Shown here: in pieces, positions 20,098 to 30,167 of the stretch | How the letters are laid out: each line of letters begins with the position of its first letter | How positions within the stretch are numbered: position 1 is the first letter of the stretch | From: Schizochytrium sp. TIO01 | Taxonomy: Eukaryota > Sar > Bigyra > Thraustochytrida > Thraustochytriidae | Direction: 5' to 3' | Assembly (NCBI GenBank): GCA_004764695.1 | Contig: SMSO01000007.1 | Location: forward strand, 203,501-267,500 | DNA length: 64,000 nt | Made by a program: the position numbers and the translations under genes | The notes under the pieces: model-generated | The model's database searches: none | The model's input: only the letters and a program-made list of their open reading frames with translations | What the model was told of the DNA's origin: nothing

Positions 20098-20328
20098 ACC
20101 CACCCCCCCCACCCCCCCTCCCGGGGGCCCTTGATGTCTCTTCTGGGTGAGTTTCAACATAAACTGAAGTTTTACCTTCGAAGGTATCTTACAGATAGTT
20201 GAAAGTGCATCATCTGAGACAGATAATCCATTTCCCCCCTCCCTTAATGTCTCTTCTGGGTGAGCTTCAACATAAACTGATGCTTTACCTTCGAAGGTAT
20301 CTTACAGACAGATCTTTCAAAGTGCGCA
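20083..20328 (+). repeat. Tandemly duplicated 3' flank block (about 120-128 bp x2)
   Basis: Blocks at 20083-20210 and 20211-20328 share CATCTGAGACAGATAA, a C-rich tract, TGTCTCTTCTGGGTGAG, TTCAACATAAACTGA and the 14-bp palindrome TACCTTCGAAGGTA. The first copy has an expanded poly-C tract (20100-20124). The duplication sits in the presumed 3' UTR or termination region. Confidence 0.8.
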
Positions 20329-21226
20329 CCAAATCATGATGAAATGAAGATGTAGTTAGCCAAAACTCTTTCCGTCTTTTAAAATGTGATTAGGATCAAA
20401 TATTTAGTGGTATGTATCACATTTTAAAACCATGGAAATCTTTTGGTAGACATGTCTTCATTCCAGAGAATTCTCTTTGCTCGGTAGGCGTATTTATCCA
20501 AAGCCAAAAAAAGAAAATGGAAAAGATACTGGCGCACGGAATTGCGCAAGAGTGCATAAGGATTTCAATTAAAAGAAAAACGATTTTCATGTTAGTAGTA
20601 TGTGGTCTTCCTAGATATTAAAGAAATTAAGGTTTAGATAATTACAAAACATGCGCTTGAAATTCCCCCACCCAAAGCAATTTTTAGCAAAAAGGCTCAT
20701 TAAGTGTCCGATGCAAATCGATTATCGTCGAAAATTCGATAGTAATTAAAGAAGCATCTATCTAGGTCAATTCTGTACTTTCCTCTCTAGGATGATAGAG
20801 TGTATTTGGTGGAATCCTCTATCATTAATTTAATACTTGTAATTTTTTACGTTTAATTCCCGTTCAATAGACTTTTGCCCTTATAGGTAAGAAAAGAAGG
20901 CACAAGGAACTCGATTGTATATTTCTTTATAGTAGCTTACATCTCATACGATTGGTGAGAGCATGGCATCTAGACACAATTACTGCACTCAAAACAAAGT
21001 AGTAATAGTTCGTCTGCTCGGCATCTTCCCTCGTGTGCAAACCAGGAAAAGCTATTTCTATCAGCAAATAGCAATTGAAATATTAGTAAATAGAATATTT
21101 TTCATCATGGTTGCAAAATCGTAGAAGATTATGGCAATGCGCGGTTTCCCTGTGTCACTCTCTTGAGGAGAATGAGCTAGCTGAGATTGGCGAATTCGCC
21201 AAATGAAGTGCCTTCTAATCATTTGT
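20329..21226. other. Intergenic region between convergent genes
   Basis: This lies between the ARM/BTB gene (+) and ALG3 (-). A short ORF (20412-20621, 69 aa) has no coding character I can defend. No RNA gene or repeat seen. Confidence 0.5.
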
Positions 21227-22531
21227 TCATGCTTGTTTAGGGCGCTTGCTCTGTGCTGTAAGTGGGCAAGGTTTTCGTGTAGCAAGTCTCAATAACAAAA
21301 CAAGATGAGTTGCCTGCAAGATAGCACTCGATTCTGCTGTTGAAGGATACACGTTAAAGCATACTTCTAGAGAAACGCAAATAAGAAGAGACAACGCGAA
21401 GTTTCCACCACTGGCGTACACTAAGAATGAGACAGTGTGAAAGTACCAAGTGTAGAATTGGTAATGGATGCTTCGCGCAAAAACGATGCCAATAAAGTTG
21501 CTTGTGAATAGGAGCGTCAAAACGTGAAGTTTCCAGTCATGCATTTGGACGGTTGAAATTGTGTCTTCAAGCGGAGCTTTCAGTGGTCGAACAATGCTCG
21601 TGTACACAAGGCCGCGAAGGCCACCTGTGTGAGAGGAAGCAAAATGGCGAGACCCAAAGCCGACCCATGTAAGTAAAGTGGCAGACAGCAGGCCTTGGGC
21701 AAGTGCCTTACTCACAAAAGCTTCAGGGCTGAGAAACTTGAAGTTTACTGTCCACTTGTACGTAAAGACACGACCTAGCTCAAAAGCCCGATTTAGATAC
21801 CCTGCTGCATTGACTTGGAGGAACGGCAAAGCTAAGGCAATCTGTGATGCTACGCAGATCACTGCCTGCAGTATGCTCGACGCCAAACCCGTAGCCTCGA
21901 GCATCAACACGGCTAATCCTGGCGCAAATAGGAGTATATTCATTTTCACGCTAAGTGCTGCGCTGAAGAAAGCCGTACCTAGCGTCCAACGCCTCCGCAC
22001 ATACATATATACTGCTGCATACATAAACACCATAGCAATGCCGTCGTTGAAGAGCCTCAGAACAAAGATTGAATGCACACGTCTCGATAATACTGCTAGA
22101 GGTCCTACCCAGAACGGCACTCTGCGAGGATCTTTTGATGCATCTGGCTGGTAGTATATGGATCCAAGTACAAGGTAAACAAGAATTGCATGCAGACTTG
22201 CAAAAAGTATCTGGCCTCGCCACAGGTTTGTGCCGTCTTCAGTGAGCCAGCGGATGCCCATATAAATATACACAAAACCAGCAGGATAAACCAGCGGGCC
22301 TGTGTCGCCCCTGAGTTTTGTATAGTCCCATTCATCATGCAGTAGGGGGCCTTCAACCTCTTGCATGTACGCTTTAAAGTCGATCTCCGTATAAGGCACG
22401 AGTTTCACAATAAGCAGGCTAAGTGCCAAGTCTGCCGTGGCTGCCATGGCCCACCACCACCACTGAGTGCTTGCATTGTCGAGGGCCCCTCGAAGACGTA
22501 CGAGGGCATCCTTACTCGCACGGAAAGACAT
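21227..22531 (-). CDS. ALG3: ALG3, dolichyl-P-Man:Man5GlcNAc2-PP-dolichol alpha-1,3-mannosyltransferase
   Basis: Adds the first lumenal mannose (from dolichol-phosphate-mannose) to the lipid-linked oligosaccharide in the ER, in the N-glycan precursor pathway (GT58 family). 434 aa, close to the usual 430-460. Family signatures near the N-terminus: EIDFKAYMQEVEG (49-61), with the acidic residues expected of the first lumenal loop, and GDTGPLVYPAGFVYIY (75-90); SIFVLRLFND lies near 142. About ten hydrophobic segments follow, and FARSIHYQFYTWYFH near the C-terminus is also typical. The start is the first ATG of the frame (22531); a few upstream codons are open but lack an ATG. Single exon. No ER KKXX signal, but the C-terminus is basic (KRPKQA). 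Confidence 0.93.
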   Translation of the reverse strand: MSFRASKDALVRLRGALDNASTQWWWWAMAATADLALSLLIVKLVPYTEIDFKAYMQEVEGPLLHDEWDYTKLRGDTGPLVYPAGFVYIYMGIRWLTEDGTNLWRGQILFASLHAILVYLVLGSIYYQPDASKDPRRVPFWVGPLAVLSRRVHSIFVLRLFNDGIAMVFMYAAVYMYVRRRWTLGTAFFSAALSVKMNILLFAPGLAVLMLEATGLASSILQAVICVASQIALALPFLQVNAAGYLNRAFELGRVFTYKWTVNFKFLSPEAFVSKALAQGLLSATLLTWVGFGSRHFASSHTGGLRGLVYTSIVRPLKAPLEDTISTVQMHDWKLHVLTLLFTSNFIGIVFARSIHYQFYTWYFHTVSFLVYASGGNFALSLLICVSLEVCFNVYPSTAESSAILQATHLVLLLRLATRKPCPLTAQSKRPKQA

Positions 22532-24088
22532 CCTCAGCCCTGGCAAGCCGTCTAGTGCTCCTTGGTGAAGGAGTACAAATTGCAGAATTGACGACGTGCC
22601 AAGCTGTACTCCTCTAGAGATACTAGAACCGCCCTACAAAAAGCTGCAAAAATACCATCATTCCTGTTTTCGGATTTCACAAAACAGCTTGAATGCAATT
22701 TATGAACTTTTCCACAGATGATCAATACTTCAACTCACAAATGGTTAGCTTTGGCGCAGCAGTCTCTCAAAACCCACATTACTCATGAGCAAGTGTCTTG
22801 AAAGTAGGTGCAGTCTCTTCGCTTGGTAGACGACTCATTCCCATTCCGAGTGAAGGGACAATTCCAACCTGCAATAGAGAGATCAGGCAAACTGTCATAT
22901 GGATGTTAACAATATCATCCTAACCTATTGTCAACACAATAAGTGTCTTCAATTTTTTAAAGTTAAAAGTGCAGAGGTTATCTTTATCCCTATAGAAGTA
23001 GTAGTAACAAAGAAAAGAAAAAAACAAAAACAAAAACGATCATAGTATTCAGTTAAGCTAGATATAGAAGCCTCTGTGTTTCTATTGATGTTTAAAAAAG
23101 AAAAAAGGAAAAGTAACAAAGTAACGAATCCCTTCTTATTCTTTAAAAACCCTAGCTAGGCTTAATTACTTTCTATATTCTATATACGGACCTAGTAATA
23201 AATAATCCTAGAGCAGTATAGGCACATCTGCCATGGTGAGTGAGCTCAAAAAAAAAAAAAAAATCGCGGGGGAGAGGGAACATAGGAGAGAACAGGCGAA
23301 AATATGGGGGTAAATTATATTTCTCCTCACAAAAGCATTGTATTGGCGAGTTTTCTGATATGCATGTTATAAGATAAATGGTTTTTACTGGGGGGCATGA
23401 CATAACGTTTAGCTTTAAATCTAAAAGTGTTTATGGGCTTTGTTAATGGTTTAAGCAAGAACACACAGTGGTAACTCTCCTCTGAAAACAATTAAGTCTA
23501 CCGCCACTGGGTCTCCTCACAAGGTATACACAATAGAGCTTATGGTTGCACCATAATTATGTTTGTATTTGTATATAAGTTACACAGAAGCTAATACCAG
23601 ACTATTCTCAACAATTTGCGAACCTTGGCAAAGCGACCCAGGTTTCTGCGCTTGGACAATCTAAATGACGCGATACTAGACAAGTGAATGAAAGGAATTT
23701 TGGATAGAGAAGTATATTTCCTGGTTTTGATATAATTATTTCACAAAGTGGGAAGGTAACTTGGTGTAAGCCTAAAGAGGGATAGAAGAGAATACGAAAC
23801 TTAATCTAAAAGTACGAATGGTTGATGTAGTTTGCTTATAAAATTTGATGTAAAACCAGGGTATAAGATGTAGTGGGAGGGTTGCAATTAGTTTTTAAGG
23901 TAAGGCCAGCAAAAGTATTCGTTTCTTGCAAAGTCGATACAGGTGAAATTAGACCAATAACAGTAGCGATAGCGGTAGCGAAAAATATTTGCAGCAGCAT
24001 TGGTAGGAGGTAGCTTCCTGATCATAAGACGACGTATGAATCCATTTAATGAGCTTAGCTTACTAGTGACCTGTGTATCTACTGCTGC
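22532..24088. other. Intergenic region
   Basis: AT-rich, with short A tracts (about 23017-23035 and 23249-23263). No gene, RNA or ordered repeat recognised. ALG3 and the CBS gene both point left, so this holds the ALG3 promoter and the CBS 3' flank. Confidence 0.5.
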
Positions 24089-25207
24089 TTATTCGCTCTT
24101 GTCACCCGTGACGAGAAGCTTAGCAATGTCTGAGACGCTGACTACGCCGAGCGGTGTGCGGCTTTCGTCGCAGATGAAGGCGCGGTGCTTCTTTGTAAGC
24201 GCCAACTTGGCGATAATTTTACGGATAGGGGTATCCACATGCACAATGACAGCAGGAGCACGGGTGCTACCTTCTTTGTTGGTTGCAGTGAGCTCGACCA
24301 TGGACACAAAGTCGCCGCAGTTGAGGTCCATGAGAGCAAGAGACTCACGGCCGCCAGCCCTGACCTTCGCAGCCTCGTCGGTGATACTGACTTGCTGCTC
24401 GCCGTCAGTACGCTTAGTCTGTTCAGCGTTAAGACGTTGAAGAGCAGCCTCCTCCATGCTGCCAAAAAGGCGGATATCCTTGGTGGTGATAGAACTGAGC
24501 AGCTTACCCTCCTCGTCAAGCACACCAATCGCACTCACGCCATTCTCGATGATGAGGCGAAAGGCATCCTTGGCTTGCTGCGCCTCTGAGTCAACTGTCA
24601 GTACTTGACGAAGACCAAACCCACCAGAGTTTTTAGGAGTCCGCGAGAAGACCTCGGGGAGAGCTTGCTTTTTGCCCTCCATCTCCTTAAGGAGACCGTC
24701 CAAAACGTGTGTAACGTGAGACTGAGAAATAATCTTCTTGACTCGACCGTCAGGACCGATGACAGGAACCCTGCGAGTGGAGGTAGCAAGCAATGTCATG
24801 ACCTCCTTCATTTGAGTATCCTCGGTGACAGGGTGCCAAGCAGCGCCAGCCTCAACTCGGTCCTGATCCTCTTCCTCATTTTCGAAGATGCTGGCGACAA
24901 GAAGCTCTGTGCAGTCGGGGCAGGCAGACCCGGAGGTGGCGAGACGCAACGCGGTGGACTTCTTGAGCATGGAGTCGGGAATTGCGGAGATGAGCAAATC
25001 GACGCTGTAAATGAGAGCAAGGGCATCTGTAATGTCGAAGAATCCGAGGTACTTTTTCTGAGATGGGTCCCAGACGGGAGCCGAAAGAACCTTGTGCTTG
25101 ACGAGTTGGCGAAAAGCAGCATCAACAGTGTCTGTCTTCTTCACCTCAACAATGTCGCGTGCAGCGAACGGAAAGTCCGCGACCTTCTTAGTGGAGAAAA
25201 GATCCAT
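24089..25207 (-). CDS. Four-CBS-domain protein (AMPK-gamma/SNF4-like)
   Basis: 372 aa built almost entirely of four CBS motifs, as two Bateman modules: about 18-76 (DTVDAAFRQLVKHKVLSAPV ... GFFDITDAL), 123-175 (TRRVPVIGPDGRVKKIISQS), 200-262 (NGVSAIGVLDEEGKLLSSIT, then KDIRLF) and 308-366 (KHRAFICDESRTPLGVVSVS, then DI). This is the architecture of the nucleotide-sensing gamma subunit of AMPK/SnRK1. It is also seen in plant PV42-type proteins, so assignment to the kinase complex is likely but not proven. The start is the ATG in a CACC-ATG-G context at 25207. No introns, transmembrane segments or signal peptide. Confidence 0.85.
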   Translation of the reverse strand: MDLFSTKKVADFPFAARDIVEVKKTDTVDAAFRQLVKHKVLSAPVWDPSQKKYLGFFDITDALALIYSVDLLISAIPDSMLKKSTALRLATSGSACPDCTELLVASIFENEEEDQDRVEAGAAWHPVTEDTQMKEVMTLLATSTRRVPVIGPDGRVKKIISQSHVTHVLDGLLKEMEGKKQALPEVFSRTPKNSGGFGLRQVLTVDSEAQQAKDAFRLIIENGVSAIGVLDEEGKLLSSITTKDIRLFGSMEEAALQRLNAEQTKRTDGEQQVSITDEAAKVRAGGRESLALMDLNCGDFVSMVELTATNKEGSTRAPAVIVHVDTPIRKIIAKLALTKKHRAFICDESRTPLGVVSVSDIAKLLVTGDKSE

Positions 25208-25244
25208 GGTGGAATGCTTTTTCAAATAGTCTGTCTGTGCGCGA

Positions 25245-25259
25245 TTTATATGTATATAT
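25245..25259 (-). promoter_or_regulatory. Putative TATA region of the CBS-domain gene
   Basis: On the minus strand this reads as alternating TATATATACATATAA, about 40-50 bp upstream of the ATG at 25207. That implies a short 5' UTR. Confidence 0.45.
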
Positions 25260-27079
25260 AGGTACGAAGAATGTCAGAATTGAAAGACGCGAGCAACCTT
25301 CGGAAGATATCACGTCAGGTAATATTCTCTGGCTCAAGCAGAAAGCTTCTTTTCCACGTGCAGGAGGTGATCACTCCAGCACAGGCCCTGAGGGTACTGC
25401 TGCTGCTTGCTGTACGGAGACGGGTAATCTAAAGCTCTCTTTACGTCTGTCTGCCCAGCTAGCTAGCTACCTAGCTACCTGTCTCTCAGTCTGGGTCAGA
25501 CCGAGGAAGATCAAGGCTGGTGTGAGGAAAAGATGCGCAGAGTGGAGATTGAAGAAGAGAGGGGGCGGTGTTGGCGAGAGCGCCTGAGGCGACTGAGTCC
25601 GCGGCGCTGTGCTGTGGCGGCTGCGAAACAGGATTTACCAGCTTTCTCCTCCTTCTCCTTCTTTCCACTGTTCTTCCTTTTGTTCTGCGCGACTGTTTCA
25701 TTCACCTCTTTCCTCCTAATATTATGGCAGTTCTTCCTTCCTTCCTCTTACATATATATATCTACCCATACATATATTATATTATATATATATATATATC
25801 TTTGCTTTTATTCAATTGTTTATATAAAATAAATATGTATCTTTGCTTTTATTCGGTTAGATTCGTATAAAATAAATAGAGCGTACCTTACTTATTATGG
25901 GCACTTATTTCACTCTCGTGGAAAGCAGTTTCTTTATCTGTCATATCTGTCATGTCTAATAGATCATATCTGTCTGTCTGTCTATCCATCCGTTCATCCA
26001 CCCATCCGTTCGCTCGCTCGCTCTGTGAGGGAAGAGCAGCGCCGCAGAGCTCTTCAGGCCCCAAAGCGTCTGCAGCGCCACGCTCTCTGGTGCTCCATCG
26101 AGGTAGGCCGCTTGGATTCTTTGGAGGAGTCTGGATGAGGGAGCGAGCGACCATGAGGCAAAGGAAGGGCCTCATGGGATTTTGTATTGGAATTATAGGG
26201 GGGAAACGGGATGTCATCGACGGCAAGATCCGACTGCTGGGCTTTCTTTCTTCATTCTCTCCTTCATTCTCTCATTCTCTCGTCCTTTTGCGAAGCGGTC
26301 GAATAAAGGCGATGAGGCGGTAGAGCTGGGCCGATGGAGGTCTGAGGGGAGAATGGCGCGAAGGCAGGGAGCGATTCTGTCTTCCGCGCATTGTCCTTTT
26401 GGGGTTCGTTCGATCGTTCGTTGTTTCGTTCGTTCACGTTCATTTCGATTCGGGAGAGAAAAGTTTGTTTATTGTTTGTTATTTATTTATTTACTGTTGT
26501 GGGAAAGAGGAGAAAGAAAGAGTTTTGTTGATTGGTTTACAGATAGATAGATAGATATAGATAGATATAGATCTAATCTTCTTCTTCAAGTGGCGCTGCG
26601 AATGTGCGGAAATGGGCGACGGAGAGGGCGAAGGCGGCAGGAAGTCGTCGAGAGAACGCGGGAAACGATACGCTGATTGATCCATCGAAGACTGCATTTG
26701 TTTGCTCAAGTTTACCATCACCAATCTGCGAAAATTAACGGAGATTTTAGAGGTGAACTTAGTTTGGTTTCAGATTCTCTGGAGAGAGAATTATTTATTT
26801 ATTTTATTTTTTAATTAGAAAAGTTTAAAAAAAAAATAAAAAAATTGAAGGAAAAAGAAAGAAACAAGAGGAGGTCCAGGGGCGGGCGGAGCTGGTAGGA
26901 GTCGCTTAGCGGTCAGGATAGGACCTGTTCTGTTTGAGAAGGATGGTACGTTCTTGTAGATGCTGTGGACAGGGACGCAGGGAAGCAGTAGCAGCGGCAG
27001 TAGGAGCGGTAAGAGAGAGGTGAGAGATCCGGCAAGCGTGAAACTGGAGCAGATGCAGTGCGCAGGAGCTCGCGTTTGG

Positions 27080-27382
27080 CTACGCTGGGTCTGAAAAGGC
27101 CTCCATGAGGGAGCATTTGTGGAGCTCAGAGCGTGGAGAACGTACGCTGCGGCGCTGAACGCTGGGGAAAGCGGCGTGGTCTTGCGAGCTTTGGGTTTCG
27201 ACGGCACGGATTAAGTTCAAGAGGGCGTTCTTGCGATTTAAAGTTTCTACAAGTTTGGGGGGACAGCTGAAGGGCCTTCCTACTGTGCACTTTGTGATTG
27301 ACTTAGGGTTAAGAGAGGAAGGAGAGAGAAAGCGTCCGTCCTTAAAAGTGCAGGGGTTCCCGTGCCGCAGAGGTGGGGGCAT
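27080..27382 (-). CDS. Hypothetical 100-aa ORF, possibly an exon
   Basis: ATG-initiated and open for 100 codons on the minus strand, with a fairly balanced composition (CPPKLVETLNRKNALLNLIR core). I recognise no domain. It could be one exon of a spliced gene or a chance ORF in GC-rich DNA. Confidence 0.25.
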   Translation of the reverse strand: MPPPLRHGNPCTFKDGRFLSPSSLNPKSITKCTVGRPFSCPPKLVETLNRKNALLNLIRAVETQSSQDHAAFPSVQRRSVRSPRSELHKCSLMEAFSDPA

Positions 27383-27877
27383 CCAAGAAGTGGTTGAGGG
27401 GGCAGAGAAGGAGCATGCAAGAAGTGTCGGCGCGCAAGCCCTTTTTCACGCCTGGACGGCTCAGAGTACAGATCCTTGAGGTGCGAATGGGACGCGTAAT
27501 ATACCCCCACTAGGGCACTTGGTTTCAGCTACAGACGTCTTCTGAAACCCCGGTTGAACTCCCTCAGTTATGGAGCATCGTATCTAATGAGGGCACAAAA
27601 GGAGTCTTCTGGGAAGTGCGAGAGGTAAGTATAGGGGGTAGGGAGTGAGTCTGTGGGCAGCTGGAAGAATCCACTTTGAAATGAGCAACAAGGAACTTGT
27701 GAACCTGAACTCTCAAAGACGGGAGAATAATAATCAATCAGTGGAGACGGGCAGCGATGGGGAAAGGATGCCGTGGCTGATGAAATATGGTCTGAGAAAG
27801 AATGTTAATGATATTTATGTATGGAAATATGGAAAGTGCTGTAAAAGGCGTTGGAGAAAATGAAGAGTTGATGTTGT

Positions 27878-27945
27878 GTTCCTGGCATTGTCCCTTAGTT
27901 TTGGCACTGGTGTTCCTGGCATTGTCCATTAGTTTTGGCACTGGT
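27878..27945. repeat. 34-bp direct duplication
   Basis: The unit GTTCCTGGCATTGTCC followed by C/A-TTAGTTTTGGCACTGGT occurs twice head to tail at 27878 and 27912, with one mismatch. Confidence 0.85.
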
Positions 27946-28299
27946 CAATTGTGACGGTCATGACCACGATCGCTCAAGGTTTCTGGTTTTTGTTGTGTTT
28001 TATAGATCCATGCAGGAGTTGATCCGATTGGCTTGCTAAGTTGATATTATGAGTCTGATGGTGATTCCTATATAATAGCACCAATATAGCTTCAGATCCT
28101 GTAATCTCGATCTTTCTTCAGGCCACAATGAATAAGCCTTCTTGAGATACCCCTATGGTTTTCATTAATAGAGTATTAGTCGAATCACTAAGAACCTGGA
28201 GATAAATGCTCAAGTATGCCAGTCACTTGAAAAATCACCGTATGAAGCTGTTTCCGACTTCGTTAAATTTCAGATAAGCTTGTTCAGAATTGTTTAATT

Positions 28300-28695
28300 C
28301 AACAGTTTTAAGCAAAGAGATTGCACGCATATTTGATTTGGAAGAATGGTCAAGATGTAGTTGAGGCAAAGTGTAAACCTGAGAGCGCCTTGGAATGGTT
28401 GCATTTGCACATAACTACATTTGTGTGGAATTAGTTAAGTCAACAATTTTAAGCAAAGAGATTGCACTTGTATTTGATCTGGAAAAATGGTCAAGATGTA
28501 GCTGAGGCAAAGTGTAAACTTGAGAGCACCTTGCAATGGTTGCATTTGCTACATTTGTGTAGAATTAATTAAGTCAACAATTTAAAGCAAAGAGATTACA
28601 CTCATATTTGATTTGGAAGAATGGTCAAGATGTAGCTGAGGCAAAGTGTTCACTTGAGAGCGCCTTGCAATGTTTGCATTTGCACATAACTACAA
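28300..28695. repeat. Tandem repeat, three units of 134-141 bp
   Basis: Units start at 28300, 28441 and 28575. Each contains CAACA-TTT-AAGCAAAGAGATT, ATTTGATTTGGAAGAATGGT, CAAGATGTAG-TGAGGCAAAG and GAGAGC-CCTT-AATG. They differ by scattered substitutions and small indels; none is open in a common frame. The array may be a decayed minisatellite beside the retroelement cluster. Confidence 0.85.
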
Positions 28696-28858
28696 CTCAA
28701 GAATAAGCTGAACTACAAGATGACGGGTATGATGAATTTGGCAACCTTGTCTGGACCATAGCATCTCCCTCATACAATTGTCAACTCTCATAGTCTTCCT
28801 GTTCTTATCAGGCGATCGTACTTGGTAGAGAAATATATACGTTGGTTTTCATTACTAA

Positions 28859-29063
28859 TGCAGAGTAGCTTGTGCTGTGAAGCGTGCAGAGGTAGTCTGA
28901 CAAGGATGGCGAATTCAGGAGAAAGAGAAAGAGGCTGATATATGATTTATTGGGGTTTCGGGTTTGGATACAGGCAGGGATGAATGTATGACGTCAGTCC
29001 AATGGACAGGAGAGCTAGGTTAAGTTAGGCGAGGTTAGCCAGTAGCTATATATTACTTCGATA
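28859..29063 (-). mobile_element. LTR copy (solo) of the copia family
   Basis: About 205 bp, clearly similar to 3376-3590 and 29560-29753 and in the same orientation. No target-site duplication is obvious. The 5' part of its TTAGG tract is degraded. No internal region follows on either side. Confidence 0.68.
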
Positions 29064-29559
29064 ATTATATTTAAATACCATTAAACTGTTCACATTTTAG
29101 TATGCAAGTGGGCCACATTTAAATTATTTGAAAGAAGAAAATAATCACTTTGTGGGGTATTGCAGAACATGTAAATCAGAATTATGGGCATGAAATCAAC
29201 CCTTAATGGAAAATCACATTTTAATGTTGCACATGAATGTCAACCAGATATAAATGTTTAGCTCTTATAGTACCAAACCGAGAAAGCAGAATGTAAACAC
29301 ACACATGTCAACTCCTATCTTTCGCTTCTATATGCATGACAGCTACCCATAAATTTAGATTCATCTTTCATCTTTATCAAGCATCCAATCCTGATGCTCT
29401 AGAATTTCATGATATAAAGTGAGACGCTCACATAGAAGAACAGAAACTTGTTCACGAGCATTGAATTGCGTCAAGTGCTCAGGTAACTAAAATGTCACGG
29501 TGCCTGTTTTTATATTTTTAACAACTAAGGACCTCCACCACTATTGGTTTATTGCTTAT
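29064..29559. other. AT-rich spacer between two LTR copies
   Basis: No coding sequence or repeat recognised. It may be old flanking DNA or eroded element sequence. Confidence 0.4.
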
Positions 29560-29753
29560 TGCAGAGTAGCCTGTGCTGTGAAGCGTGGAGAGGTAGTCTG
29601 ACAAGGATGACGAACTCAGGAGATAGAGAAAGAGGATGGTATATGAGTTATCGGGGTTTCAGGTCTGCATACAGGCAGGTTAATGTGTGGACAGGAGAGC
29701 TTGGTTAGGTTAGGCTAGGTTAGGTTAGACAGTAGCTGTATATTACTTCAATA
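29560..29753 (-). repeat. 3' LTR of the copia remnant
   Basis: Third copy of the LTR family (194 bp). It holds TTAGG-type repeats (about 29703-29728) and abuts the presumed polypurine tract on the element side. Confidence 0.7.
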
Positions 29754-29765
29754 CTCCTCCGCAAA

Positions 29766-30167
29766 TCACACGTCAGGACCTGAAGCATCAAGTAAGCGAC
29801 TAGCGTGTTTCCAATGAGATGGTGCTGCAAGTGGTTTGGTGAGTAAATCAGCTACATTTTCTGTGCCTTTAACATGGTGTACCTTGAGTAATTGGTTTTG
29901 TCTTCGATGAATCAGTACTCCAAGTTGTACTGCGAGATAACCATTTGTACCATTAACTTCTTCCTTTTTGATTGTGTTTACTAATGCTTGACAATCTATA
30001 TATAACTGTATTTCATTGATGTAAATGTTCATGTCTGCTAAAAGTTGTCGAATGGATTCTGCTGTGAGAACTCCTGCAACTGCAGCAATTAGTTCAGCTT
30101 CGTGAGTATTTCTTGCAACTGTAGACTGTTTGGTTGTTTTCCATACAACAGGACTATCATTTATCAT
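29766..30167 (-). pseudogene. Copia RNase H fragment
   Basis: 133-codon open segment with the typical copia RNase H core: VVWKTTKQSTVARNTHEAEL (catalytic Glu of EAEL), YIDCQALV (catalytic Asp), KVHHVKGTENVADLLTKPLA near the end. It removes the RNA strand in RNA-DNA hybrids during reverse transcription in intact elements. Here it is preceded directly by the linker segment with no reverse transcriptase between, so it is a deletion relic. The ATG is incidental. Confidence 0.82.

Larger units (their letters stand above)
25260..28299. other. Gene-poor, partly GC-rich region upstream of the CBS gene
   Basis: Contains microsatellites: (TA)n at about 25755-25800, TCTG/ATCC-type tetranucleotides at about 25970-26025, TTCATTCTC repeats at 26247-26280 and (GATA)n at 26540-26570. 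Apart from one weak minus-strand ORF (27080-27382) nothing codes convincingly. TGAGAAG-, TCTG- and TTCG-rich tracts make several chance ORFs. Confidence 0.45.

Noticed and set aside
25511-26550. Overlapping ORFs on both strands between the CBS gene and 26.6 kb
   Set aside because: Composed largely of translated microsatellites (IYIY, SFSF, TDMTDK) with non-ATG starts; no domain.
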